64,000 nt of DNA from Poriferisodalis sp963663635 (lineage in GTDB: Bacteria; Actinomycetota; Acidimicrobiia; Acidimicrobiales; Poriferisodalaceae), in the NCBI GenBank assembly GCA_963663635.2, contig CAXXMY010000003.1, forward strand, positions 1-64,000, in the 5' to 3' direction. Positions 37,176 through 46,178 of this stretch are shown here, piece after piece. The position numbers and the translations under genes were made by a program. How positions within the stretch are numbered: the stretch's first letter is position 1; every line of letters starts with the position of its first letter. The notes under the pieces are model-generated. The model ran no database searches. It had not been told where the DNA came from and saw only the letters and a list, made by a program, of their open reading frames with translations.

Positions 37176-38426
37176 ATGACTCCCCCCGTCCCCACTGCGG
37201 ATCCGGGCGACGCTTCGGCATCCGATTGGGGCCCCGACAGCGGCGCGGCGGATCCTCGTAACGACACGATTCTTATCCGCGTGACAGGGCCCGACGGTCC
37301 GGGCATCACCACCGATTTGCTCGCGCTCCTCGCCGAGGCCGGGGCCGAAGTCCAGGACATGGAGCAGGTCGTCGTGCGACGCCAGCTCACCTTGGGCCTC
37401 GCGATCACGGTGCCGACCGGCCGCGACCTCGTCAAGGAATTGCTCCTGTTCGGCTACGAACGCGGTCTGGAGATCAACTTCGACTTCGTCGAAGCGACCC
37501 CCACCCGACACGCGCAACGGCTCATCGTGACGGCGCTGGCACCCGATCTGAGCCCGAAGGATCTCTCGGTCGTCACTGGCGCCATCGCCGATAGCGGCGG
37601 AAATATCGACCGCATCCATCGGCTGTCGCGCTTTCCCGTGTGGAGCTACGAGTTCCTGGTCGAGGAGGCCGCTGGCGACAAGTTGCGGACCGCGCTCATT
37701 GACGTCGCCGCCGAGCGGCGCATCGACATCGCGGTGCAGCCACACGGCATCTCGCGTCGTTCGACGCGAATGGTCGTCCTGGATGTGGATGCGACACTCA
37801 TCCGCAACGAGGTCATCGACCTTCTGGCGTCCGAAGCGGGCCACGAAGCGCGATCTGCCGCTCTGACAGCTGCGGCGATGGCCGGCGAGATCGACTTTGA
37901 GTCGGCATTGCGAGAGCGCGTGCGCTTGCTGGCCGGCCAGCCCGAGTACATCGTCGAGGCGGCGCTGGAAAAAGTGCAGTACACGCCGGGTGCGCGCACG
38001 TTCGTGCGCATGCTTCGTCGGCTTGGCTACCGGGTGGGCATCATCTCGGGCGGCTTCACCCACTTCACCGATTATCTGGCACAGCGGTTCCACTTCGATC
38101 ACGCGTACGCGAATGAGCTGGAGGTCCGCGACGGCAGGTTCACGGGCGACATCGTGGACGCGGAGGCGAAGGCCCGCCTGCTGCGCCAGATCGCCTACAT
38201 CGAGGGCGTGCCGCTCGAACAGACCGTGGCTGTCGGCGACGGCGCCAACGATCTGCCCATGCTCGCAGCAGCCGGCCTTGGAATTGCTTTCAACGCGAAA
38301 CCGGTCGTTGCCGATGTGGCCGACACGACGCTGAACGTGCCGTACCTCGACGCCATCTTGTTCATGCTGGGCGTGACACGCGAAGAGGTCGAAGCCGCTG
38401 ACGCCCAAGCAGCCCGCACCACCTGA
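37176..38426 (+). CDS. serB: Phosphoserine phosphatase with tandem ACT-like N-terminus
   Basis: The protein has 416 residues. Residues about 30-185 form two ACT-like domains (ILIRVTGPDGPGITTDLLALL, then LIVTALAPDLSPKDL), as in mycobacterial SerB2. The HAD phosphatase part begins with motif I LDVDATLI (D-x-D nucleophile), continues with ISGGFTHF (motif II) and ends with VGDGANDLPML (motif IV). It makes serine from phosphoserine in the cytoplasm; the ACT domains suggest amino-acid feedback. It stands first in a co-oriented run leading to the ArsC-like selenoprotein, gcvT and gcvP, which links it to serine and glycine metabolism. Confidence 0.93.
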   Translation: MTPPVPTADPGDASASDWGPDSGAADPRNDTILIRVTGPDGPGITTDLLALLAEAGAEVQDMEQVVVRRQLTLGLAITVPTGRDLVKELLLFGYERGLEINFDFVEATPTRHAQRLIVTALAPDLSPKDLSVVTGAIADSGGNIDRIHRLSRFPVWSYEFLVEEAAGDKLRTALIDVAAERRIDIAVQPHGISRRSTRMVVLDVDATLIRNEVIDLLASEAGHEARSAALTAAAMAGEIDFESALRERVRLLAGQPEYIVEAALEKVQYTPGARTFVRMLRRLGYRVGIISGGFTHFTDYLAQRFHFDHAYANELEVRDGRFTGDIVDAEAKARLLRQIAYIEGVPLEQTVAVGDGANDLPMLAAAGLGIAFNAKPVVADVADTTLNVPYLDAILFMLGVTREEVEAADAQAARTT

Positions 38427-38528
38427 GCGATGTCGCCGCTAGGCGTGCGGCGCCGAAGCGACGCGACGTCCTGCCCTGCCTGCGGGGTCGGGCGCAGGTA
38501 TCTTCGCGACCGGTGAAAGGAGCACCCC

Positions 38529-38888
38529 ATGGCTGAGGTGACGATCTACCACAATCCGCATTGAAACTCATCCCGGAATGCCTTGGCGGTCGCCGAGGAA
38601 GCTGGAGTCGAGGCCGATGTCGTTCTGTACATGAAGACCCCGCCGGACCGCGAGACGCTCACCCATCTCGTGTCCATTCTCGAGGATCCCGTCGAGGACC
38701 TCGTTCGCAAGGATTCCCAATTCAAGAAACTGGGCCTTGACGCCGACGACTATGTGGGCAATCCGACCGCAGTCGTAGAGTTGCTGAGTCAGCGCAAGGC
38801 GCTCATGCAGCGTCCTGTGGTCGTACGCGGGGACCGAGCCATTGTCGGGCGACCAAAGGATCGAATCGCCGCCCTGCTGGCGGACTAA
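38529..38888 (+). CDS. ArsC/Spx-like thiol-oxidoreductase, predicted selenoprotein (Sec12)
   Basis: This 119-residue protein is read through an in-frame TGA at 38562-38564 (codon 12). The N-terminus is AEVTIYHNPH then TGA then NSSRNALAVAEE; in ArsC-like proteins this position is the catalytic Cys (HNPRCSKSRNAL). After the TGA, homology continues in the same frame to the end (LYMKTPPDRE, RPVVVRGDRAIVGRP). AAAGGAG precedes ATG 38529 by 7 nt. A hairpin sits 16 nt after the TGA. The reaction would be a glutaredoxin-like or mycoredoxin-linked reduction, with arsenate only one possible substrate. If Sec were not inserted the product would be an 11-residue peptide. Confidence 0.85.
38565..38598 (+). 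promoter_or_regulatory. Candidate bacterial SECIS hairpin (ArsC-like gene)
   Basis: Sixteen nt after the TGA, CCUUGGC (38581-38587) pairs with GCCGAGG (38592-38598), with one U-G pair, around a loop GGUC (38588-38591). The loop starts 23 nt after the UGA. The GGU in the loop is what the E. coli SelB protein recognises in the fdhF element. Inferred, but with the right position, size and loop. Confidence 0.6.
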
Positions 38889-38910
38889 AGCGCCGGAGAC
38901 CCTCAGCTCG

Positions 38911-40092
38911 ATGTCCACAGGAGCGCCCGATCCGGGCAACGTCGATCCCAGCACGGGCGGTTTTCGAACACCCCTGTTCGACGTTCATGCAGAGTTCAGC
39001 GGGCGCATGGCCAACTTCGGCGGCCACGCACTGCCGATGCGTTTCGAAGGCACGGTCGCAGAGCACCAGCACACACGCAGCGCCGCCGGGCTGTTCGATG
39101 TGAGCCACATGGGAATCGTGGACATCCGGCCTGCAGATGGCGCGAGCGTCGCCGACGTGGCCGAATGGCTGGAACGGTCGGTCCCCGGCTCCATCGTGAA
39201 CCTCGGCCCCGGTCGCATGCGCTACACACAGCTCACAACGCCCAGCGGCGGCGTGCTCGACGACCTGATCGTGTCAAATCTCGGAGATCGGCTCCGGCTC
39301 GTCGTCAATGCGGTGCGCACAGACGCCGATCTTGCTCTGCTGCGCTCGCGGTGTGCCGACACCGTGGCACACGAGAGCGCACCGGCCGTCACCATCGAGG
39401 TGCAATCCGGTCTCGCACTGCTGGCGTTGCAGGGTCCAACCGCCGCAGCGGTGCTGTCGCGCTGGGCCCCGGGCGCCAGCGAGCTGCCGTTCATGGCGAC
39501 GGCTTCCCTGGACGTGAACGGCGTGCCCTGCGAGGTTTCCCGCTGCGGCTACACCGGGGAGGACGGTTTCGAGATCACCGTCCCGGCGGTCGAGGCCTCC
39601 TCGATGGCGCGGCTGCTGCTGAGCAGTGACGATGTTGTGCCAGCCGGACTCGGAGCGCGCGACACCCTCCGGCTGGAGGCCGGCCTACCCCTGGTAGGAC
39701 ACGAGCTCACCGAGTCGACTTCGGTCGCCGAAGCCGGCCTCGGCTGGTCGATCCCGAAGCGCCGCCGCACCGAAGGCGGCTTTCCGGGAGCGGAGGTCAT
39801 CGCAGAGCAGCTCGCGGCGGGACCGTCCCGACGGCGTGTGGGCATCTCGGCAGTCGGCCGACGACCCATCCGCGACGCTGCGGCGCTGAGCGCGCCTGAC
39901 GGCACGCCGGTCGGCGTGGTGACGAGCGGTGGGTACGGGCCGACGATCGATGCTCCGATCGCGATGGCCTATGTGGCCGCAGAGCACGCCGATGTCGGCA
40001 CCGAGCTCGTGGCTGCAGGTCGCCGGGGCGATGAACCCTGCATCGTGGCCGAACTGCCATTCGTCGAACACCGCTTCTGGCGCCCGTCGTGA
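38911..40092 (+). CDS. gcvT: Glycine cleavage system T protein (aminomethyltransferase)
   Basis: The protein has 393 residues from ATG 38911. It transfers the methylene group from the H-protein-bound intermediate to tetrahydrofolate, releasing ammonia. Typical blocks are the N-terminal LFDVHAEFSGRMANFGG, HTRSAAGLFDVSHMG, YTGEDGFEI and ARDTLRLEAGLPLVGHEL. The C-terminal barrel includes VGVVTSGGYGPTI. It lies 22 bp after the ArsC-like gene and 111 bp before gcvP. Confidence 0.93.
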   Translation: MSTGAPDPGNVDPSTGGFRTPLFDVHAEFSGRMANFGGHALPMRFEGTVAEHQHTRSAAGLFDVSHMGIVDIRPADGASVADVAEWLERSVPGSIVNLGPGRMRYTQLTTPSGGVLDDLIVSNLGDRLRLVVNAVRTDADLALLRSRCADTVAHESAPAVTIEVQSGLALLALQGPTAAAVLSRWAPGASELPFMATASLDVNGVPCEVSRCGYTGEDGFEITVPAVEASSMARLLLSSDDVVPAGLGARDTLRLEAGLPLVGHELTESTSVAEAGLGWSIPKRRRTEGGFPGAEVIAEQLAAGPSRRRVGISAVGRRPIRDAAALSAPDGTPVGVVTSGGYGPTIDAPIAMAYVAAEHADVGTELVAAGRRGDEPCIVAELPFVEHRFWRPS

Positions 40093-40150
40093 GGAACCCT
40101 TGCCCGCAAGCGCGCCGCACGACACGAGACCGAATATGACCGGAGGAATC

Positions 40151-40207
40151 ATGCAGACCAGATCCTCGACACCAGTGGGTGTCCACGCGCAGGGACGCGC
40201 AGCGTGA
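40151..40207 (+). CDS. 18-codon leader ORF coupled to gcvP
   Basis: ATG 40151 is preceded by GGAGG at 5 nt, the best ribosome site in the neighbourhood. It opens an 18-residue frame (MQTRSSTPVG to GRAA). Its TGA (40205-40207) overlaps the gcvP GTG start (40204-40206) as GTGA. gcvP itself has no obvious ribosome site, so the small ORF may deliver ribosomes to it. The peptide has no recognised function. Confidence 0.45.
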   Translation: MQTRSSTPVGVHAQGRAA

Positions 40208-43089
40208 GCGACGCCCCTGACGCGACAGGACTCGAGGCGAACTTCGCATCGCGCCACATCGGCCTGCGCTCGGCGGATGTCACCGCCATGCTCAAGCGTC
40301 TCGGCTTCAGCTCGCTCGACGCTCTCATCGACACCGCCGTTCCCGCAGAGATCCGACTCGACGAGCCGCTGCGGCTCAAGGGTCTCGAACGGCCACTGAG
40401 CGAACCAGAAGCACTCGCGGCAATCGGGAAGCTCGCTGAGGCGAACCAACCGACCCAGTCGCTCATCGGCCTCGGCTACCACGGAACGCTCACGCCGGCA
40501 GTCATACGCCGCAACGTGCTCGAGAACCCGTCGTGGTACACGGCCTACACGCCGTACCAGCCGGAGATCTCCCAAGGCCGACTCGAAGCACTCCTCAATT
40601 ACCAGACAATGGTCTGTGACCTCGTGGGCATGGAGATCGCGAATTCGTCTCTGCTGTGCGAGGGAACCGCGGCCGCCGAGGCCATGGCCATGGCCCGGCG
40701 CATTACCCGCAGCGGCCCAGATCGGTTCTTCGTCGACGCCGACTGCCACCCGCAGGTCATCGATGTCGTCGCCACACGCGCTGCACCGCTGGGCATCGAG
40801 ATTGCCGTGGGAGACCCGGCGACCGATCTGGAACCTTCCAAGGTGTATGGGGCGCTGCTCGCATTTCCCGGCAGCAGCGGCGCCGTCACCGATCTTGAGC
40901 CGCTCGTCGCGGCGCTGCACGGCACCGGCGCGATCGCCGCGGTGACCACCGACCTGCTGGCCTGCTGCTTGCTGCGGCCACCTGGCGAGCAGGGTGCCGA
41001 CATCGTCGTGGGAAGCTCGCAGCGCTTCGGTGTGCCGCTCGGCTTCGGCGGGCCGCACGCCGCCTTCCTCGCCACTCGGGAGCAGCATCGGCGGTCGATG
41101 CCTGGCCGCCTCGTGGGGGTTTCTGTCGATGCGGCCGGCCGGCCCGCCTACCGGCTGGCACTGCAGACCCGAGAGCAGCACATCCGCCGTGAGCGGGCCA
41201 CCAGCAACATCTGCACAGCCCAGGTGCTGCTTGCCGTCATGGCGTCGATGTACGCGGTCTGGCACGGACCGGAGGGCTTGGCGGCGATCGCCGACCGTGT
41301 TCATCGGCTCACCGTGGCGCTGGCCGCTGGCTTGCGCTCGGGCGGCCTGCGCACCCTCAACGACACCTGCTTCGACACGCTGACCGTGCGTGTGCCCGGC
41401 GCTGCGGACCGCGTGCTGTCCGAAGCGCTGGCCGACCGCATCAACCTGCGACGTGTCGATGCCGACACCGTCGGCGTCTCGCTCGACGAGACCTGCGACG
41501 CCGCGACCGTGGCCTCACTGCTGCGTGCGTTCGGAGCCGAATCGTCAACCGGGGAGATCGGACCAGCTGCTTCGCCGATGCCAGCCGGTCTGGCACGCAA
41601 CAGCCAGTACCTGACCCATCCCACCTTTTGTGCGTATCGCTCCGAGACCGAGATGATGCGCTACCTGCGACGCCTGGCGCAATCCGACGTCGCTCTCGAC
41701 CGCTCGATGATTCCTCTCGGCAGCTGCACCATGAAGCTCAATGCCGCCACAGAGATGACGCCGGTCACCTGGCCGCAGTTCGCCGACATCCACCCATTCG
41801 CCCCGCCGTCCCAATCGGCGGGCTACCGCACGCTCATTGCAGACCTGGAGTCGTGGCTGGCCGAGGTCACGGGCTACGACGCGGTGTCGCTGCAGCCGAA
41901 CGCAGGCTCACAGGGCGAGCTGGCGGGTTTGCTGGCGATCCGACGCTTCCACGATGACCGCGGCAGCCCGCACCGCAAGGTGTGCCTTATCCCCTCGTCC
42001 GCGCACGGCACCAACGCTGCTTCGGCCGTCATGGCCGGCATGCGGGTGGTCGTGGTCGGATGCACCGACGACGGCGACGTGGATCTCGACGATCTCGACG
42101 CCAAGATCGCCGAGCATGGTGACGAACTGGCCGCGTTCATGGCGACGTACCCCTCGACGCACGGCGTCTATGAGGACGGGATCCGCTCGGTCTGCCTGAA
42201 GGTGCACGAGGCCGGTGGGCAGGTCTACGTCGACGGCGCCAACCTCAATGCGCTCGTCGGGCTGGCCGCGCCTGGCACCTTCGGCGCCGACGTCAGCCAC
42301 CTCAACTTGCACAAGACGTTTTGCGTTCCCCATGGCGGCGGCGGTCCGGGCATCGGGCCAGTGGCTGCCCGGCTGCACTTGGCGAAGTACCTGCCGAACC
42401 ACCCGCTCGAGCCCGATGCCGGACCGGCTACGGGTCCCGGCGCGATCTCATCGGCTCCTTGGGGATCAGCTGGGATCTTGCCGATTCCGTGGATGTACAT
42501 CGCCATGATGGGCGTCGAAGGCCTGACTCAAGCCACGCAGACCGCGATCCTGTCCGCGAACTACCTCGCGTCCCGCCTCGGCGAGCACTTCCCGATCCTG
42601 TACCAAGGCCGCTACGGCCTCGTCGCGCATGAGTGCATCGTGGACCTGCGGCCGTTTGCTCAATGGGCCAGCGTCGACGATGTCGCCAAGCGGCTGATCG
42701 ATTTCGGTTTTCACGCACCGACGATGTCGTTCCCGGTCGCAGGCACGTTCATGATCGAGCCGACTGAAAGCGAGTCGCTGTCCGAGATCGACCGCTTCTG
42801 CGATGCCATGGCCACGATCCGTACCGAGATCGACAAGATCGCCTCAGGCGAGTGGCCGCCCGACGACAACCCCCTCGCCAATGCGCCTCACCCCGCGGTC
42901 GACGTGCTGGCAGACAACTGGTCACATCCCTACACACGTGCCGAAGCCGCCTACCCTGCGGGCACGAGCTCCGCGCTTGCGGTGGCGGACAAGTACTGGC
43001 CTCCCGTCAGCCGCATCGACGGCGCCTACGGCGACCGCAATCTGATGTGCGCCTGTCCCGACCCCCGGGCGTTCGAGATCGACGACTGA
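40204..43089 (+). CDS. gcvP: Glycine dehydrogenase (decarboxylating), P protein
   Basis: This is a complete 961-residue single-chain P protein that decarboxylates glycine and loads the H protein. The N-terminal half starts FASRHIGLRSADVTAML and contains LLNYQTMVCDLVGMEIANSSL. The C-terminal half has PLGSCTMKLNAATEM and the PLP-lysine motif HLNLHKTFCVPHGGGGPG. It ends with the signature CACPDP. Start is GTG 40204, overlapping the leader ORF stop. gcvH and lpd, needed for a working system, are not in the window. Confidence 0.95.
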   Translation: MSDAPDATGLEANFASRHIGLRSADVTAMLKRLGFSSLDALIDTAVPAEIRLDEPLRLKGLERPLSEPEALAAIGKLAEANQPTQSLIGLGYHGTLTPAVIRRNVLENPSWYTAYTPYQPEISQGRLEALLNYQTMVCDLVGMEIANSSLLCEGTAAAEAMAMARRITRSGPDRFFVDADCHPQVIDVVATRAAPLGIEIAVGDPATDLEPSKVYGALLAFPGSSGAVTDLEPLVAALHGTGAIAAVTTDLLACCLLRPPGEQGADIVVGSSQRFGVPLGFGGPHAAFLATREQHRRSMPGRLVGVSVDAAGRPAYRLALQTREQHIRRERATSNICTAQVLLAVMASMYAVWHGPEGLAAIADRVHRLTVALAAGLRSGGLRTLNDTCFDTLTVRVPGAADRVLSEALADRINLRRVDADTVGVSLDETCDAATVASLLRAFGAESSTGEIGPAASPMPAGLARNSQYLTHPTFCAYRSETEMMRYLRRLAQSDVALDRSMIPLGSCTMKLNAATEMTPVTWPQFADIHPFAPPSQSAGYRTLIADLESWLAEVTGYDAVSLQPNAGSQGELAGLLAIRRFHDDRGSPHRKVCLIPSSAHGTNAASAVMAGMRVVVVGCTDDGDVDLDDLDAKIAEHGDELAAFMATYPSTHGVYEDGIRSVCLKVHEAGGQVYVDGANLNALVGLAAPGTFGADVSHLNLHKTFCVPHGGGGPGIGPVAARLHLAKYLPNHPLEPDAGPATGPGAISSAPWGSAGILPIPWMYIAMMGVEGLTQATQTAILSANYLASRLGEHFPILYQGRYGLVAHECIVDLRPFAQWASVDDVAKRLIDFGFHAPTMSFPVAGTFMIEPTESESLSEIDRFCDAMATIRTEIDKIASGEWPPDDNPLANAPHPAVDVLADNWSHPYTRAEAAYPAGTSSALAVADKYWPPVSRIDGAYGDRNLMCACPDPRAFEIDD

Positions 43090-43129
43090 AGCTCCGGTGT
43101 CAACCCGAAATCGAACCGAGATCGGCAGC

Positions 43130-43234
43130 TAGGAGTCTGCTGATTTATTCGGATTCGGCCACTACCGCAAGCCTCTGACCAGCGGTTTTGTAATCGCGAA
43201 GGCAGCCATTCGGGCATTGTTCAGCAGACTCCTA
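43130..43234. mobile_element. MITE-like element with perfect terminal inverted repeats
   Basis: A 105-bp segment begins TAGGAGTCTGCTGA (43130-43143) and ends with the exact reverse complement TCAGCAGACTCCTA (43221-43234). The inside has no reading frame of note. Such short non-coding elements with long perfect ends are typically moved by a transposase encoded elsewhere. Its right end is adjacent to the IS630 element, whose TA target falls in its last two bases. Confidence 0.7.
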
Positions 43235-44470
43235 GTGCTGTGTCCGCAAACGTTTGCGCGCTTTGGTCATGCGGCTTGTTTGGTGGGTCTGCCCCAGCGG
43301 TGTTGTTTTTCGGCTCGGGTTCTGGCTCGTTCGCGTCGTTGGGCTGCGAGCAGTTCGGGTGAGCGTTTGTTGGCGTTGCGCCAGCGCAGGTGGGCGTGCA
43401 GGCGGCGGGTGAGCACGGTGTGGTTGGGGTGGTCGGAGTTGTCGGGCGCGAACTCGCGCAGCGGCCCGAAGTGCGCTTCGATGGGGTTCGCCCATGAGCT
43501 GTAGGTGGGGGTGAAGCACAGCTCGACGTTGTTGCGCTTGGCCCATTTGCGAATGTCGGTGCGGTTGTGGGCTGACAGGTTGTCCAAGATCACATAGACC
43601 GGCTCGCCGTCGGGGCGGCGGGCGCGGATGGTCTTGAGCGCTGCGAGGGTGTTGGCTGCGGACTTGCGGCGCCGCACGACGCCCCACAGCTCGTCGTCGC
43701 CGACGCTGTAGCAGCCGTGGAACTGGCGCACCCCGTGGAGCTTGTTGTAGTTCGCGCGCAGCCGCTGGGGACGCGAGCGCGGCGCCCAGCACGCCCCGCC
43801 GGTCGGGCGAATGGCCAGCGGCCCGAACTCGTCGAACGCGAACACCCGGTCCGGGTGCTTGTCCGCCACATGCTCGACGCGGTCCAGCTTCGCGTCGCGG
43901 TCCGCGTCGTTGGACTCGGCCCAGGTCTTGGTGCGCCCGAACGTGATGCCTGACTCGGTGAGGATCTCGCCCAGCCGCTGCCGGCCGACCTGGATCACCC
44001 GGGTCGGGTTGTCGGCCAGGTACGCCGCGAGCTTGCGGACGCTCCACCGCGTGAACGGCTGGTCCAGCTTCTTTGGGCGGGTGCGGGCCGTCTCGACGAT
44101 GAACGCATCATCGTCAGTCGTGATCCGGCGACCACGGCCACCCGCCCACTGAGGGACCCAACGACGCCATCCCCGACTCGTTGAACCTGTGGATCATCTC
44201 TCTCACCCGATCAGGCGACGTCGCCGCCAGCTGCGCTATCACCGGCACCGAGTTCCCGCCCGCCGACGCATGGATCACCACCCCACGCCGCCATCGCACA
44301 TCAGACCCCGGCGACTTGCCGGCGCCGCGACGCACGATCCGCTGCAACGCCTGGCCTTGTTCATGGGTCAACCGACGGACCCGAACACGCTCACTCATAC
44401 CCCCGACCAAACCACAAACCACACCCCGCCACGCGGACACCAACCCGACGAACGTTTGCGGACACAGCAC
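43235..44470 (-). mobile_element. IS630-family element
   Basis: The element is 1236 bp with 20-bp terminal inverted repeats beginning GTGCTGTGTCCGCAAACGTT at both ends. TA flanks both sides (43233-43234 and 44471-44472), the canonical IS630/Tc1 target duplication. It sits between gcvP with the MITE-like element and the DinB-like gene. Confidence 0.9.
43267..44398 (-). pseudogene. IS630 family transposase, one-base frameshift
   Basis: Starting at ATG 44398, the N-terminal DNA-binding region (RVRRLTHEQGQALQRIVRRG..) is open for about 80 codons. Near 44157 an extra base (CCC-T-CAG) shifts the frame, and the original frame ends at 44114. The DDE part continues in the second frame: FAFDEFGPLAI, VILDNLSAHNRTDI and YSSWANPIEAHF, ending TAG at 43267. 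Some IS630 elements use programmed frameshifting, but the needed change here is +1 and no slippery site is evident, so mutation is more likely. Confidence 0.75.
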
Positions 44471-44482
44471 TAGTTTGAGCCA

Positions 44483-45199
44483 ATGGCGGCGATCGACCCC
44501 AATGTGCTGGAAATGCCCGACGACCCAGGGACCGGCCTCATGCCGTACTTCGAACACATCGGGCGATGGGTACGCGCCGAGATCGACGGATTGAGCGACG
44601 AGCAGCTCGACTTCGACAACCAAGCGCCCGACAACGAGTGGATGTGGTGGTCGATCCGGCGGCAGGTCTCCCACATCGCGTGGGTGTCGCTGATCTTCTC
44701 CAAGCGCCGCTGCGGGGAGCTGCTGTGGCCCGACGGCGACGTTCCTGAGCCGATCAAGTGGTCCGAGCATCACCAAGGTCGCAACCACAAGCACGGGCTT
44801 CGACTGGACCCAGCGCTCTTCTGGGAGATTCCGGACCTGCTCGACAAATTGGATCTCGGCTTGAGCTGGACAGGCCGCGTGGTGGCCGAGAACTCGATCG
44901 AGACGTTTCGCGCTCTGGAAGAAGCGCGCCACAGCACGCATTTTTGGGACGACGCGATCACGGTGTTGCCCCGCGGCGCCTGGCACGATCCCGACGACGA
45001 GCGCATCATCGTGAACAACCTCGAGTGCGCAATCTGGATGCTCTTCTACGAATTGTCCTCGCACATCCGCACCATTCATCGGCTCAAGGAAGTCCAGGGC
45101 CTTCCGACAGTCGTGGAACTGGCGCGCTTCGGCTACCTGCGACTCCCCCACTACTGGGGCGAGACCGACGCCCCCGCGCCGAGCGTCGACAAGCTGTAG
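44483..45199 (+). CDS. DinB-superfamily protein
   Basis: The protein has 238 residues. The four-helix DinB/YfiT-type fold is suggested by FEHIGRWVRAEIDGLSDEQLDF, then WMWWSIRRQVSHIAWVSL with a putative metal-binding His, and SSHIRTIHRLKEV near the C-terminus. Members bind a divalent metal and many act as thiol transferases; in Actinobacteria some use mycothiol. The exact reaction is unknown. ATG 44483 follows the IS630 end by only 12 bp, so its native promoter may have been displaced. Its stop is 5 nt from the next start. Confidence 0.75.
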   Translation: MAAIDPNVLEMPDDPGTGLMPYFEHIGRWVRAEIDGLSDEQLDFDNQAPDNEWMWWSIRRQVSHIAWVSLIFSKRRCGELLWPDGDVPEPIKWSEHHQGRNHKHGLRLDPALFWEIPDLLDKLDLGLSWTGRVVAENSIETFRALEEARHSTHFWDDAITVLPRGAWHDPDDERIIVNNLECAIWMLFYELSSHIRTIHRLKEVQGLPTVVELARFGYLRLPHYWGETDAPAPSVDKL

Positions 45200-45204
45200 T
45201 CGCC

Positions 45205-46128
45205 GTGGCTCCCAAGATCATCCTCGACTGTGATCCCGGACACGATGACGCGGTGGCAATCCTGCTCGCTCATCGCCACTGCGACGTACTGGGAATCACG
45301 ACGGTCTCGGGCAATGCGCCGCTCGCGTACACCACGGACAACGCGCTGCTGGTGTGCCAGCTGGCCGGTCTCGATACACCCGTGCACGCCGGCGCCGATC
45401 GACCCTTGCTGCTGGCACCTCAGCACGCGCCTCGCGCCCACGGCGAGACCGGCCTCGACGGTCCGCCGCGTCCAGTTGTCGATCGAACAGTCGCCGGACG
45501 CGACGCCGTGGGCTTCATCATCGAGACCGTGCGAACGACCGACGACGTGTGGTTGGTGCCGATCGGTCCGCTCACCAATGTTGCGCTCGCAATTCGTCAG
45601 GCGCCCGACATCGTCGAACGGCTCGCCGGCATCTCGCTCATGGGCGGCGCCATCGGTGCGGGCAACGTGACGCCGACGGCGGAGTTCAACATCTGGGCCG
45701 ATCCCCATGCCGCCAGCATCGTGTACCGAAGCGGCGTCAGCGTGCTGCGCATGGCGGGGCTTGATCTCACCCACCAGTTCTGCGTCGACCCGAGCATCAT
45801 CGACCGACTTGCACGCCAAGCGGGCGAAGTCCCCCGGTTCGTGGCGGCCTTGTTCAAGTTCTACCTAGCCGGCTACCGCGAGCGAGCGGGCCTGGATGCG
45901 GCTCCGTTGCACGATCCCTGCGCAGTGCTCGCCGTGACACATCCCGAACTGCTCAAGTTCACATCTCGGCACGTCGACGTGGAGACCGCCGGCGCGCTGA
46001 CGCGCGGCATGACCGTCGCCGACGAGCGCCCCGGCACCGACGCCGCGCCCAATTGCGACGTCGCGAGCCACATCAATGCTGCCGAAGCAATGACGCTCGT
46101 CGTCGACACTCTGTGCAGCTACACCTGA
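45205..46128 (+). CDS. Inosine/uridine-preferring nucleoside hydrolase
   Basis: The protein has 307 residues from GTG 45205. It hydrolyses the N-glycosidic bond of nucleosides. The calcium-binding N-terminal motif is CDPGHDDAVAILL (D-x-D-x-x-x-D-D type), followed by ITTVSGNAPL, VPIGPLTNVALAI, LMGGAIGAGNVTPTAEFNIWADP and the C-terminal HDPCAVLAVTHPEL. All metal- and ribose-binding positions I can check are present. It is tightly linked to the DinB-like gene upstream. Confidence 0.92.
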   Translation: MAPKIILDCDPGHDDAVAILLAHRHCDVLGITTVSGNAPLAYTTDNALLVCQLAGLDTPVHAGADRPLLLAPQHAPRAHGETGLDGPPRPVVDRTVAGRDAVGFIIETVRTTDDVWLVPIGPLTNVALAIRQAPDIVERLAGISLMGGAIGAGNVTPTAEFNIWADPHAASIVYRSGVSVLRMAGLDLTHQFCVDPSIIDRLARQAGEVPRFVAALFKFYLAGYRERAGLDAAPLHDPCAVLAVTHPELLKFTSRHVDVETAGALTRGMTVADERPGTDAAPNCDVASHINAAEAMTLVVDTLCSYT

Positions 46129-46178
46129 CCGGCAGCTGACACTCCGTCTAGGCCGCCGCCCTCGGTACCGTTGCCGCT

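Noticed and set aside
38562..38564. TGA in the ArsC-like gene as a simple nonsense mutation
   Set aside because: It sits exactly at the catalytic residue, no other lesion is present, and selD in the same window has the same feature; read-through as Sec is the simpler explanation.
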